From assembly GCF_000172975.1 (NCBI RefSeq), contig NZ_ABTR02000001.1, positions 1,092,501 to 1,156,500 of the forward strand: a stretch of DNA of 64,000 nt. Reading direction: 5' to 3'. The DNA comes from Dethiosulfovibrio peptidovorans DSM 11002. GTDB lineage: Bacteria; Synergistota; Synergistia; Synergistales; Dethiosulfovibrionaceae. The notes under the pieces are model-generated. The model was not told the origin of the DNA, ran no database searches, and saw nothing but the letters and a program-made list of their open reading frames with translations. Position 1 is the first letter of the stretch; every line of letters starts with the position of its first letter. Shown piece by piece: positions 17,266 through 25,822 of this stretch. The translations under genes were made by a program, and so were the position numbers.

Positions 17266-17294
17266 ATTGTAGACACTAAAGCGAAGTTTGGCAA
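17266..17294 (-). promoter_or_regulatory. Promoter for the NSS leader transcript
   Basis: Reading the minus strand: -35 TTGCCA (17294-17289), 17-nt spacer, -10 TACAAT (17271-17266). The expected transcription start is about 35 nt before the leader TTG. Confidence 0.75.
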
Positions 17295-17323
17295 GAGGGA
17301 GTTTTATCCTCTTGGATGCCATG

Positions 17324-18442
17324 CTAGCCTCTTTCTCTCAGATATTCCTCCAAGATCTCACAGCATTTGGAAAAGTCCTTACGTCCCAGGCCGATTCGGA
17401 AGTGGTTTTCGTCGACCCCGAACACCGATCCTGGCAGGACCATGAGGCTTTTCTTCTCCACGACGTGGGTGAAAAAATCCTCTGCCGGGAAGTCTCCGTT
17501 CAGCACTGGAAAGCCTATGGATCCGGCCATCGGAGGAATCCAGCGGAACAGGTCCTCGTGTTTACCGAAGAACTCCGCCGCGGTTACGCCGTTTTCCGCC
17601 ACTATCTTTCTGCAACGTTCCATCAGATCGTCGGCACATCTCAGGGCCATGATGGACAGGAGTTCCGACGGGGCGGAGCCGCATATCGTGGTGTAGTCTC
17701 TCAGGCAGGTCACCTTTTCCATCAGGTCGTGGTCGGTGCAGGCAAGCCACCCCATCCTCAGCCCCGGCAGTCCGTACGACTTGGAAAGTCCCGAAAGGCT
17801 TACGGCCTTGGGGTATATCTCCGCCGCTGATGGCAGCCGAAGCCCCGCGGTCGGTTCCAGCCCCCGATACATCTCGTCGGAGAAGACCCATATTCCCCTC
17901 TCTTCCGCCAGGCTCAGTATCCTTCGGAACTCCTCCTTCGTGGGCTGGAATCCCGTGGGGTTATGGGGAAAGTTGACAACCAGCAGCTTGGTCTCCGGTT
18001 TAAAAAGCGACTCCAGGCGCTTCAGGTCCAGTTTCCAGCGGTTCTCCTCCAGCACGATGGGCCATTCGGACACTGTGCATCCTATCGACCTTGGAATCTC
18101 AAGCAGCGACTGATATATAGGCGACAGGGCTATCACGTGGTCTCCCTGTTCCAGAAGGGCGTTCATCGCCAGAAATATGCCCTCCTCCGGAACCAGAGTT
18201 ATCAGGTTCTCCGGACCGATCCCGTCATAGCGATCGGCGATTCCAGCCAGCAGGTCCGGATGCCCCTTGGGCTCGGTGTAGTTGAGGCGCAGATCTTTCC
18301 AGGCCTCCATCGTCTCGTCGCCCCCGAGGGCCATCAGTTCGGCGACGGTCATGCTCTCGCAGTCCGAGGCGCTCATTATATGTTTCGCCGAGAATTCGTA
18401 CCTGGCGAAATACCGCTCCAGCTTGAACGAGCGTATCTTCAA
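17324..18442 (-). CDS. Class I/II PLP-dependent aminotransferase
   Basis: A 372-residue fold-type I aminotransferase. Visible motifs are LVVNFPHNPTGFQPT (cofactor-binding Asn), IWVFSDEMYRG (Asp/Tyr contacting PLP), SLSGLSKSYGLPGLRMGWL (Schiff-base Lys in SKSYG) and the C-terminal FRIGLGRKDF with the substrate-carboxylate Arg. The specific amino acid is not evident; it belongs to the aspartate/aromatic-type superfamily. It is transcribed alone toward the NSS leader. Positions 17827-17860 are identical to spacer 9 of the type I-C array in this window. Confidence 0.92.
   Translation of the reverse strand: MKIRSFKLERYFARYEFSAKHIMSASDCESMTVAELMALGGDETMEAWKDLRLNYTEPKGHPDLLAGIADRYDGIGPENLITLVPEEGIFLAMNALLEQGDHVIALSPIYQSLLEIPRSIGCTVSEWPIVLEENRWKLDLKRLESLFKPETKLLVVNFPHNPTGFQPTKEEFRRILSLAEERGIWVFSDEMYRGLEPTAGLRLPSAAEIYPKAVSLSGLSKSYGLPGLRMGWLACTDHDLMEKVTCLRDYTTICGSAPSELLSIMALRCADDLMERCRKIVAENGVTAAEFFGKHEDLFRWIPPMAGSIGFPVLNGDFPAEDFFTHVVEKKSLMVLPGSVFGVDENHFRIGLGRKDFSKCCEILEEYLRERG
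17827..17860 (+). other. Self protospacer (perfect match to CRISPR spacer 9)
   Basis: The 34 bases match spacer 9 (26611-26644) at every position and lie inside the aminotransferase gene, on its non-coding strand. The three bases 5' of the match are CCG, not the TTC (or TTT/CTC) expected for type I-C targeting, which would explain why the cell survives an apparently complete effector. Confidence 0.97.
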
Positions 18443-18508
18443 ATGAATCAGCTCCTTGTCGTTTCAAGATTCTTAGATCACTTTAGCCGTTGAATAGGGG
18501 AGACGCAA

Positions 18509-19309
18509 GTGAAATCGAAGAGCGATGGTGTATCATCGATGACTCTGGACGTCGACGGTTTTTTCGACAGGTTCTTCGGTCCTGAGGGCAACGATACGGA
18601 CCACTCTTTCGTAGCGGTCGAAAAAGGAGCGCCTGTCGGGCTGATATTGGGTGGTGTCAGGCGATTCGACGGATATCGAAACATGAGGTGCGGTACTCTA
18701 TGCGTTCCTCCCGAGATTCGGGGAACCGGGATCAGTGGACGTCTTTTCGAGCTTTTTCTGGAGAACGCGATGGAGATAGGGTGCGAACGTCTCAGCCTGG
18801 AGGTCCTGGCGGACAACGAAAGAGCCATCAGGTTTTACGAGAGGCGAGGCTACGAGAGGAAGAACAAGCTGCTTTACTTCGGCAGGTCGACGGGAAATAT
18901 GATTGATAGTCCTTCTCGTCCCCCCGTCGGCGTCGATGTGGTGGAGACGGATGTCTCGATCGCGAGGGAATGTCGAGAGGGTATTCCCTCGGTCCATATC
19001 AACTGGCAGAACGAGGCGGATTATTTTTGTTCCGATAGGACCTCCCGGTGTTTCACCGCATACGAAGGGGGCGAGATGATCGGTGCGACGGTGATATCAG
19101 GCTCGGGAAAGGTCTATTTCCTCTGGGTGTCGGATTCTTGCAGGAGGGAGGGAATAGGACGGAATCTCCTCTACCGTGGGGTCGATGCGGTCCGCCCGGA
19201 AAAGCTGAGCATCAGTATGCCAGATAACATAGATATCCGTCCTTTCCTAGATGAAACGGGCTTCGTCAAGGAGTCGGTAGAACAGTACGAGATGTTCAGG
19301 ATGGTTTAG
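18509..19309 (+). CDS. GNAT-family N-acetyltransferase (two GNAT-like halves)
   Basis: A 266-residue protein starting GTG at 18509. The first half has the acetyl-CoA loop VPPEIRGTGISGRLFELF and ERLSLEVLADNERAIRFYERRGY, a complete motif A/B pair. The second half (about 150-266) repeats a weaker GNAT pattern (VYFLWVSDSCRREGIGRNLLYRG). It is thus a tandem GNAT protein; the second copy may be structural. The substrate is unknown. It is divergent from the aminotransferase, with only 66 bp between the starts, so the two may share a regulatory region. Confidence 0.85.
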   Translation: MKSKSDGVSSMTLDVDGFFDRFFGPEGNDTDHSFVAVEKGAPVGLILGGVRRFDGYRNMRCGTLCVPPEIRGTGISGRLFELFLENAMEIGCERLSLEVLADNERAIRFYERRGYERKNKLLYFGRSTGNMIDSPSRPPVGVDVVETDVSIARECREGIPSVHINWQNEADYFCSDRTSRCFTAYEGGEMIGATVISGSGKVYFLWVSDSCRREGIGRNLLYRGVDAVRPEKLSISMPDNIDIRPFLDETGFVKESVEQYEMFRMV

Positions 19310-19369
19310 CAGGGAGAGGCGACGGGGAGCGAAGAATTTCTTCTGATTTTCCTAGCATTGTTATTTGTC

Positions 19370-19397
19370 TTGACATGAGAAAAAACAGATGTATTAT
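19370..19397 (+). promoter_or_regulatory. Promoter upstream of the type I-C cas operon
   Basis: Consensus -35 TTGACA at 19370-19375, 16-nt spacer, -10 TATTAT at 19392-19397. The predicted transcript would cross the repeat-like element at 19523-19624 before reaching cas3 at 19656. Confidence 0.75.
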
Positions 19398-19502
19398 CAG
19401 AATAGTGCCATCGGCTTTTCAGCGATAAAGATTTTGGGGGAGAGGTTTATCTGAAGAGATGGAGTCGTCGACCCCCATAATAAAAACGCAGGAGATCCTT
19501 GG

Positions 19503-19524
19503 TTTAAAGTATTATGTTATGAGT
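19503..19524 (+). promoter_or_regulatory. Candidate target site of the crRNA-like element
   Basis: TTT at 19503-19505 is followed by AAAGTATTATGTTATGAGT. Against the pseudo-spacer beginning at 19553 (AAAGTCTTATGTTATGCGT), 17 of the first 19 bases agree; the mismatches are at positions 6 and 17. Position 6 is normally flipped out and ignored in type I R-loops. A TTT triplet is a plausible weak PAM for type I-C. Confidence 0.6.
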
Positions 19525-19624
19525 CGGGTCGATAAAGCCCGTGGATTGAAGCAAAGTCTTATGTTATGCGTATTGTGTCGATTACCTCTTAAAACGCCCT
19601 GTTGGGTTTGAAGAGGTAATCGAC
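19523..19624 (+). ncRNA. Candidate crRNA-like regulatory RNA in the cas leader (degenerate repeat + pseudo-spacer)
   Basis: Bases 19523-19552 form a 30-nt degenerate copy of the array repeat: they start GTCG, have a short stem (CGGG/CCCG) where the true repeat has its hairpin, and end CGTGGATTGAAGC against CGTGGATTGAAAC. Directly after it, 19553 onward forms a pseudo-spacer resembling a sequence 47 bp upstream. A second weak repeat-like block (GCCCTGTTGGGTTTGAAG) follows. A 14-bp inverted repeat, GTCGATTACCTCTT (19577-19590) with AAGAGGTAATCGAC (19611-19624), could stabilise the 3' end. The layout matches CreR/CreA-type RNAs known from other CRISPR systems, which guide Cas complexes to repress a promoter through partial matches. 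Function is inference; the repeat resemblance is direct. Confidence 0.6.
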
Positions 19625-19655
19625 GAAAAGAACTCTTTCATAGACGAAGGGACTG

Positions 19656-22235
19656 ATGTCCATGGTTTTAAAGGATCGTCTTGTCAGATACTTGGCTCAC
19701 GTCAGAGGCGGAGATGGATGGGAACAGCCGCTAATGGACCATTTGAGAAATGTCGGAAGGTTGAGCGAGAGCTTTGCAGGGAAAATTGGATTAGGCGATG
19801 CGGGAAAGATGATCGGTCTTCTCCATGACTTAGGTAAATACAGTAGCTCATTCCAGAACTACCTGCTTTCGTCCTCGGGAAAGATTAATCCCGACAGCGA
19901 GGAATATATGGATCCCTTCTCCAAAAAAGGCAAGATAGATCACTCTACGGCTGGGGCCAAGTTTATATGGGAAAAGCTCCGAGGGGTAGGTAAATGCGGA
20001 CAGGGAGAGGTCTGCGCTCAGATTATGGCTCTGTGTATCGCCTCCCATCACAGTGGCATGATCGACTGTCTTTCAAAGGACGATAAGCTGGTTTTCTGGG
20101 ACAGAATGGACAAACCCGACGAAGGTACTCGCTACTCTGAGTGTTTGTCGGCAATGGAGAATGATCTGAAGACCCTTTTGAACGAGAGTCTCGATGACTC
20201 TAAAGTAAATTCGATGGTGAACAGTTTTTTTAGTTATCTGAACAAAACCGCCAGGTTTTCTACCGGCGAAAAATATGGTTTTTCCACAATTGGGGCCTTC
20301 AACCTGGGAATGACAGCCAGATTTCTCCTCAGTTGTCTGGTGGATGCCGACAGAATCGACAGCGCCGAGTTCGAGGATCCCAGTAGAAAAAAAGAACGTC
20401 TGAGACGACGTGATTTCGACTGGCAAACGGGAATAGACCGATTGGAGAGAGTCCTGGATTCCTATAAGCAGGATAGCCAGGTCAACGAGATAAGGCGTCG
20501 GATATCCGACGAGTGCCTCAAAAGGGCCGATGATCCCCAAGGAATATATACCCTATCAGTACCCACCGGCGGAGGGAAGACACTGCTCAGTCTAAGATAC
20601 GCCATGCGACATGCCTTACATCATGATCTACATCGAATCATATACGTAGTTCCTTTCACATCCATCATAGAGCAGAACGCCCAGGAAGTTCGATCGATTC
20701 TCGAGGGAGAAGGCGACGCCTTTCCCTGGGTGTTGGAACATCATTCCAATATAGAACCGGAAAGACAGACCTGGAGTTACAAGCTGGCGGCGGAAAACTG
20801 GGATTGCCCAGTGGTGTTTACCACTATGGTCCAGTTTCTTGAGACCCTCTTCAGAGGAGGTAATAGCAGGGTTCGACGTATGCATATGTTGGCGAAGAGC
20901 ATACTAGTGTTCGATGAAATACAGTCTTTGCCCATAAAGTGTACCCATTTATTTTGCAACGCCCTTAATTTTCTGGTGGAACAGGCTGGGAGCACTGCGG
21001 TTCTCTGCACGGCTACTCAGCCTACCTTGGATAGGCTCTCCTCTCTAGGGAATCCGGGGTTGGCGGAAAAAGGAGAGCTTCATATGGCCGAAAACAGCGA
21101 GCTCGTATCGGATAAAACCTCTCTTTTCGACGATCTTAGGAGAGTCAGCATCAGGAATCTATCTAGGCCCGGGGGCTGGAGCAAAGAGGAGATCGGAGAT
21201 CTAGCACTGAAAAGGCTGGAAGATTTTGGCAATTGTCTGGTCGTGGTCAATACGAAGACCTGGGCGAAGAGGCTTTTCGAGTATTGCTCCTCAGAGACGG
21301 AAGCGGAGGTGACATTCCATCTCAGCACCGGTCAGTGTCCGGCCCATCGTAAAGAATGTTTATCCGTGATACGCAAGAGGTTGATCGAGGGGAAAAGGGT
21401 TTTGTGTATAAGCACCCAGCTTATAGAGGCAGGGGTGGACGTGGATTTCGGGGCGGTAATACGTTTTATAGCGGGATTGGATTCCATAGCGCAGGCCGCA
21501 GGCCGTTGCAACCGACACGGTGAGTTACGCGATTTCGAGGGAGTTCCAATGATGGGAGACGTCTCTATTGTAAATCCGTCAGAGGAAAAAATTTCCACCC
21601 TCAAAGATATTCTCATCGGTCAGGAAAAGACCAAACGGATTTTAAGTGAGTACAAGGAAGAACATAAACATGAGCTTAAGACATGTGAGGCTACGGATTA
21701 CAGTGGACTATTGGATCCGATCACTCTATACAGGTACTTCGATTATTTCTTTTTCGAACGGACTGACGAGATGGGCTACAACTTCAGCGGTAAAGGTGGT
21801 CGGGACGATAACCTGTTGAATCTGCTCTCTTTGAACGATAGAAGTGGTTTGGCCGAGTTCAATGTTAATAGAAAAAACACTGGTAAGGCCCCTCTGTTGT
21901 TGCAGTCGTTTAAGTACGCAGGAGAAATTTTTAGAGCTATAGATGCCCCGACCAATTCTGTTATATGTCCTTACGGCGAAGGCGAGAAGTTGATCTCGAA
22001 GCTGTGTTCTTTGTCGATAGGATTCGAGTTTGAAGAATACGGAGCTCTTTTAAGGAGGGCTCAGCAATATAGCGTAAACGTGTTTCCAAACGTGTGGAAA
22101 AGGCTCTGTAACGCGGGAGCCGTTCACGAAATTCAAGAAGGAGAGGGAGTGTTCTACCTTGATAAAACCTTCTACAACTCCGATTTTGGTCTTTGCCTCG
22201 AGCAGGACGCCCCTATGGAGCCGTTGATATCATGA
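19656..22235 (+). CDS. cas3: Cas3 nuclease-helicase, type I-C
   Basis: An 859-residue protein. The N-terminal HD nuclease has LMDHLRNVGRLS, LLHDLGKYSSSFQNYL and IASHHSG (metal ligands present). The SF2 helicase follows with Walker A VPTGGGKTLLSLRYAM near residue 305, the DExD-box LVFDEIQSLP, STQLIEAGVDVDF and QAAGRCNRHGE (motif VI). All catalytic motifs are intact, so the effector should be able to degrade targets. It degrades DNA unwound at Cascade-bound targets. It heads the cas3-cas5c-cas8c-cas7c operon and shares an ATGA overlap with cas5c. Confidence 0.97.
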   Translation: MSMVLKDRLVRYLAHVRGGDGWEQPLMDHLRNVGRLSESFAGKIGLGDAGKMIGLLHDLGKYSSSFQNYLLSSSGKINPDSEEYMDPFSKKGKIDHSTAGAKFIWEKLRGVGKCGQGEVCAQIMALCIASHHSGMIDCLSKDDKLVFWDRMDKPDEGTRYSECLSAMENDLKTLLNESLDDSKVNSMVNSFFSYLNKTARFSTGEKYGFSTIGAFNLGMTARFLLSCLVDADRIDSAEFEDPSRKKERLRRRDFDWQTGIDRLERVLDSYKQDSQVNEIRRRISDECLKRADDPQGIYTLSVPTGGGKTLLSLRYAMRHALHHDLHRIIYVVPFTSIIEQNAQEVRSILEGEGDAFPWVLEHHSNIEPERQTWSYKLAAENWDCPVVFTTMVQFLETLFRGGNSRVRRMHMLAKSILVFDEIQSLPIKCTHLFCNALNFLVEQAGSTAVLCTATQPTLDRLSSLGNPGLAEKGELHMAENSELVSDKTSLFDDLRRVSIRNLSRPGGWSKEEIGDLALKRLEDFGNCLVVVNTKTWAKRLFEYCSSETEAEVTFHLSTGQCPAHRKECLSVIRKRLIEGKRVLCISTQLIEAGVDVDFGAVIRFIAGLDSIAQAAGRCNRHGELRDFEGVPMMGDVSIVNPSEEKISTLKDILIGQEKTKRILSEYKEEHKHELKTCEATDYSGLLDPITLYRYFDYFFFERTDEMGYNFSGKGGRDDNLLNLLSLNDRSGLAEFNVNRKNTGKAPLLLQSFKYAGEIFRAIDAPTNSVICPYGEGEKLISKLCSLSIGFEFEEYGALLRRAQQYSVNVFPNVWKRLCNAGAVHEIQEGEGVFYLDKTFYNSDFGLCLEQDAPMEPLIS

Positions 22236-22963
22236 GATATGACATGCCTAAAAACAGTCTCAGCTTTTTGTTGTGGGGAAGATATGCTATGTTCACCGAC
22301 CCTATAACGAGGATAGGTGGAGAAAAGTGCTCGTATCATATCCCCACTTACGAGGCTCTGAAGGGAGTCCTCAAGTCGATATATTGGAAGCCAACGATAA
22401 TTTGGTATGTCGATAAGGTTAGGGTGATGAGCTCTTTTCGCACTCAGACAAAGGGTACCAAGCCTCTTAAGTGGGGTGGTGGAAACGATTTGTCCATATA
22501 TACCTTTCTACATGAAGTTTCGTACCAGGTAGTGGCCCATTTCGAGTGGAACGAACACAGACCTGAACTGGCCGGTGACCGTATAGACGGAAAGCATTAC
22601 AACATAGCTAAGCGATCTCTGGATCGAGGGGGTAGGCAGGATGTCTTTCTAGGGACCAGAGATTGCCAGGGGTACGTGGAGCCATGTGTTTTCGGCGAAG
22701 GGCCGGGAGATTATGACGATCTGGACGAACTGGCCTTTGGTCTGATGTTCCATGGTTTCGACTACCCCGACGAGACGGGAGAGGAGAAGCTGTACAGTCG
22801 TTTCTGGTATCCGGTTATGGAGAAAGGAATAGTGACCTTCCCCCGTCCGGAGAACTGCCCGGTGAAGAGATATATCCGTCCTATGGAGCCAAAGTCTTTC
22901 TCTGAGGGGAATAATTTCCGGAACGTGGATGAAGAGGAGCATTGCCATGAGCTGGATGGGTAA
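22232..22963 (+). CDS. cas5c: Cas5c, crRNA-processing subunit of type I-C Cascade
   Basis: A 243-residue Cas5d/c-family protein. LLWGRYAMFTDPITRIGGEKCSYHIPTYEALKGVL is the family N-terminus. In type I-C, which lacks Cas6, Cas5c cuts the pre-crRNA repeat and stays on the 5' handle. It starts at the ATG overlapping the cas3 stop; an upstream in-frame extension lies within cas3 and is not used. It overlaps cas8c by 17 nt. Confidence 0.95.
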   Translation: MRYDMPKNSLSFLLWGRYAMFTDPITRIGGEKCSYHIPTYEALKGVLKSIYWKPTIIWYVDKVRVMSSFRTQTKGTKPLKWGGGNDLSIYTFLHEVSYQVVAHFEWNEHRPELAGDRIDGKHYNIAKRSLDRGGRQDVFLGTRDCQGYVEPCVFGEGPGDYDDLDELAFGLMFHGFDYPDETGEEKLYSRFWYPVMEKGIVTFPRPENCPVKRYIRPMEPKSFSEGNNFRNVDEEEHCHELDG

Positions 22964-24983
22964 ACTTTACGATACCTATGAAAGAGCTATGGAATTGAAC
23001 CTCCCCCAAGAGGAAAAGCCGATCCCGGAGGGACACGTAGTTCAAAATGCTCACATAAACATAGTCCTAGATAGCGAGGGGAATTTCAAGCGAGCCAGCG
23101 TGATCGGGAAAGTCCCGGTGGTCCTACCGGCGACTGAAAAATCCGCTGGTAGAACCAGTGGAGAGGCCCCCCATCCTTTGGCTGACAAACTGCAATATGT
23201 GGCAGGTGACTATGCTGAACTTGGAGGTAAAAAACCCTCGTATTTTGATGGATATCTGGAGCAGCTTAAAAATTGGCGTGATTTTTTAAAGGATCATAAG
23301 GATATCGCATTTTCAAAGGTTAACGCAGTGTATAGTTACGTTGGTAAAGGATGTGTAATAGACGATCTCGTGAAAGAAAGCGTGGTCTGGCTGGATTCGA
23401 AGGGAAAGCTGGCCTGTAGTACAGATCAACTTTCCGATGAGGATCAAAAGAAGGCTTCTTTATTGAGGTTTTTGCCTAAAGAGAAGGGAGAATTCGAACA
23501 AGGAAGTGCCTTAGTGTGTTGGACCGTAGAGATCTCCCATGATCTCCAATCCAACACATGGAAAGATTTAGAGATTCAGCGAGCCTGGAGGGATTATTTA
23601 TTGTCCCAGGAAACGATTAAGGGCTTGTGCTATGTGACAGGAAAAGATGTTGCCATAGCCCTAAATCATCCGGCGAGGCTTCGTAATTCCGGAGACAAAG
23701 CAAAACTCATATCGAGCAACGATAAGGACGGTTTTACGTTTCGAGGAAAGTTTTTCGATAGTAAAAAAACTATCGAGAAAGAGGGCTATCAGGCAGCCAA
23801 CGTAGGGAGTTCTGTCTCTCAAAGGGCCCACAGCGCTCTCCGCTGGCTCATAGATAGGCAGGGTTTCAAGAATGGAGATCAGATTGTTATTGCCTGGGCA
23901 ATTAGCGGAAAAAAAGTTCCACCTCCGATGGAGTCTCTGCCGGAGTTTGATTTCGATGATCTAGGAGAAGGGGCATGCGAGACCTCCGATGTGGACATAA
24001 GGGACATGAGTCCTGATCTGTCCTCCGATCTTGGGCAGGGGTTTGCCAGAAAGCTGACTCTCTATATGAATGGTTATAGAAGTTCTCTTTCTCCCGACGA
24101 GTCTGTGGTCATAATGTCCATCGATTCGGCCACGCCTGGAAGAATGGGCATCACATACTACAGAGAGTGCTTTGCCCATGAATATGTGGATAGAGTCGCC
24201 CAATGGCATTCTGACTTCGCCTGGCTTCAGAGAAAGGGCGATGGAGGAACTGGAAGAGGCAAATATGAGGATTGGGAGGAATTCGCCCCAGCTCCTCCTC
24301 TTATAGTCGGTTGTTCATACGACGAGTCTTTGAAGGGGAACACGAAGTTCAAGGGATTCACCTACGAGAGGATTTTGCCAGCGATAGTGGAGTCCAGAAA
24401 TATCCCCTACGACATAGTCGCTTCATCAGTTCGAAAAGCATGTGCTCCTAGGCGAGCCTCTAAAAAAGGTGGAGCTGATTACAAGGAGTGGGAGAAAACT
24501 TTAGGTGTCGCCTGTGCCCTTTACAGGGGCTTTTTCAGGCGACATGAGAATACAGACAAAAGGAGGTATTACCCCGTGGGATTGGATGTTGAGAACAGAT
24601 CGAGAAGTTACCTTTTCGGGCGACTTCTTGCGATCGCCGATGGAATAGAGAGTTTTGCTCTTATCAAGTCCAATGAGACCAGACCAACATCAGCAGAAAG
24701 GTTAATGCAGCGTTTTGCCAGTCATCCCTGTTCGACCTGGAGGACCATAGAACTCTCCCTTCAACCCTATATGCAGAGGCTTTTGCGTAGCGGTCATGGC
24801 GGATTTATAACCAACAGGAAAAGGGATCTCGACTCGGTGATGGAGCTTTTCGACGGTGCGGATTTCTCCAGCGATGCCCCTCTGGAAGGGGAGTTTCTGC
24901 TGGGTTTTCATTGTCAAAGGCTGGAATTGCTTAGAAAAAAAGATAAATCGGCTACCGATAATAGCGAGGGAGGGAACAAGTAA
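22947..24983 (+). CDS. cas8c: Cas8c (Csd1), large subunit of type I-C Cascade
   Basis: A 678-residue Csd1-family protein, the PAM-recognising large subunit, with the WMGKLYDTYERAMEL start, a central DAxPGRMGITYYRE-like stretch and a helical C-terminus (about 500-678) whose internal translation gives the small subunit Cas11c in characterised I-C systems. The ATG at 22947 has GAGGAG 7-8 nt upstream, better placed than the in-frame ATG at 22929. It overlaps the cas5c 3' end and shares one base with cas7c (TAATG). Confidence 0.94.
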   Translation: MSWMGKLYDTYERAMELNLPQEEKPIPEGHVVQNAHINIVLDSEGNFKRASVIGKVPVVLPATEKSAGRTSGEAPHPLADKLQYVAGDYAELGGKKPSYFDGYLEQLKNWRDFLKDHKDIAFSKVNAVYSYVGKGCVIDDLVKESVVWLDSKGKLACSTDQLSDEDQKKASLLRFLPKEKGEFEQGSALVCWTVEISHDLQSNTWKDLEIQRAWRDYLLSQETIKGLCYVTGKDVAIALNHPARLRNSGDKAKLISSNDKDGFTFRGKFFDSKKTIEKEGYQAANVGSSVSQRAHSALRWLIDRQGFKNGDQIVIAWAISGKKVPPPMESLPEFDFDDLGEGACETSDVDIRDMSPDLSSDLGQGFARKLTLYMNGYRSSLSPDESVVIMSIDSATPGRMGITYYRECFAHEYVDRVAQWHSDFAWLQRKGDGGTGRGKYEDWEEFAPAPPLIVGCSYDESLKGNTKFKGFTYERILPAIVESRNIPYDIVASSVRKACAPRRASKKGGADYKEWEKTLGVACALYRGFFRRHENTDKRRYYPVGLDVENRSRSYLFGRLLAIADGIESFALIKSNETRPTSAERLMQRFASHPCSTWRTIELSLQPYMQRLLRSGHGGFITNRKRDLDSVMELFDGADFSSDAPLEGEFLLGFHCQRLELLRKKDKSATDNSEGGNK

Positions 24984-25822
24984 TGAGCTTGAGCAAGAAA
25001 ATTGATTTTGCCTTGGTATTCTCTGTCGATAGAGCCAATCCTAACGGTGATCCTCTTAACGGCAATCGCCCCAGAATTGACTACGAAGGATACGGAGAGG
25101 TTTCCGATGTGTGTCTCAAACGAAAGATACGAGATCGCTTGGTGGAGGATGGATATTCTATATTCGTGCAGTCGGATCAGAAAAAGATAGATGGCATGCC
25201 TAGTTTGAGGAAGCGTGCGGAGTCGGCGGATTTCGGTTTAGGCAAGGAGGCTTTTGATTCCAAAAAGACGAAGGCAGAGGATTTTGTTAAAAAAGCCTGT
25301 GGAAAATGGTTAGACGTGAGGACGTTTGGACAGCTTTTCGCTTTTGGGAACGATAACAAAGGAGGAGTGTCCATCCCTATACGTGGTCCTATGACGATTC
25401 AGTCTGCCTTTTCCGTAGAGCCTGTCTCTGTTGCAAGTATACAGATCACAAAAAGTGTAAGCGGAGATGGGGATGGCTCGAAAAGAGGCTCCGATACGAT
25501 GGGGATGAAACATCGGGTCGATCATGGAATATACGTGACCTACGGTGCGATCAGCCCTCAGTTGGCGGAGAGAACTGGCTTCAGCGATGAGGATGCCGAA
25601 GTGATAAAAAGAGTTCTTCCCAAGATTTTCGAGGGTGACGCCTCTTCCGCTAGGCCAGAGGGATCTATGTCTGTCATAAAAGTTCTCTGGTGGGAGCATT
25701 CTTCAAAGATGGGAAGCTTTTCCTCAGCAAAAGTGCACGGAACCTTGACGGTGAACCCCGATGGGTCCTATGAAGTAGATTCTTTAGAGGGTATTTCTCT
25801 TGAGGAGATAGACGGTTTTTAA
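24983..25822 (+). CDS. cas7c: Cas7c (Csd2), backbone subunit of type I-C Cascade
   Basis: A 279-residue Cas7 RAMP protein: DFALVFSVDRANPNGDPLNGNRPR at the start and GVSIPIRGPMTIQSAFSVEP, SDTMGMKHRVDHGIYVTYGAI in the core are Csd2 hallmarks. It polymerises along the crRNA spacer. It is the last gene of the effector operon; the array leader follows directly, instead of the cas4 gene expected in typical I-C loci. Confidence 0.95.
   Translation: MSLSKKIDFALVFSVDRANPNGDPLNGNRPRIDYEGYGEVSDVCLKRKIRDRLVEDGYSIFVQSDQKKIDGMPSLRKRAESADFGLGKEAFDSKKTKAEDFVKKACGKWLDVRTFGQLFAFGNDNKGGVSIPIRGPMTIQSAFSVEPVSVASIQITKSVSGDGDGSKRGSDTMGMKHRVDHGIYVTYGAISPQLAERTGFSDEDAEVIKRVLPKIFEGDASSARPEGSMSVIKVLWWEHSSKMGSFSSAKVHGTLTVNPDGSYEVDSLEGISLEEIDGF

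Noticed and set aside
19459-19611. A 50-codon open frame across the crRNA-like element (MESSTPIIKTQEILGL...), considered as a CreT-like toxin.
   Set aside because: It has no good ribosome-binding site, runs through the repeat-like block and the hairpin, and the sequence constraint is better explained by the repeat and pseudo-spacer. A toxin role cannot be excluded but is unsupported.
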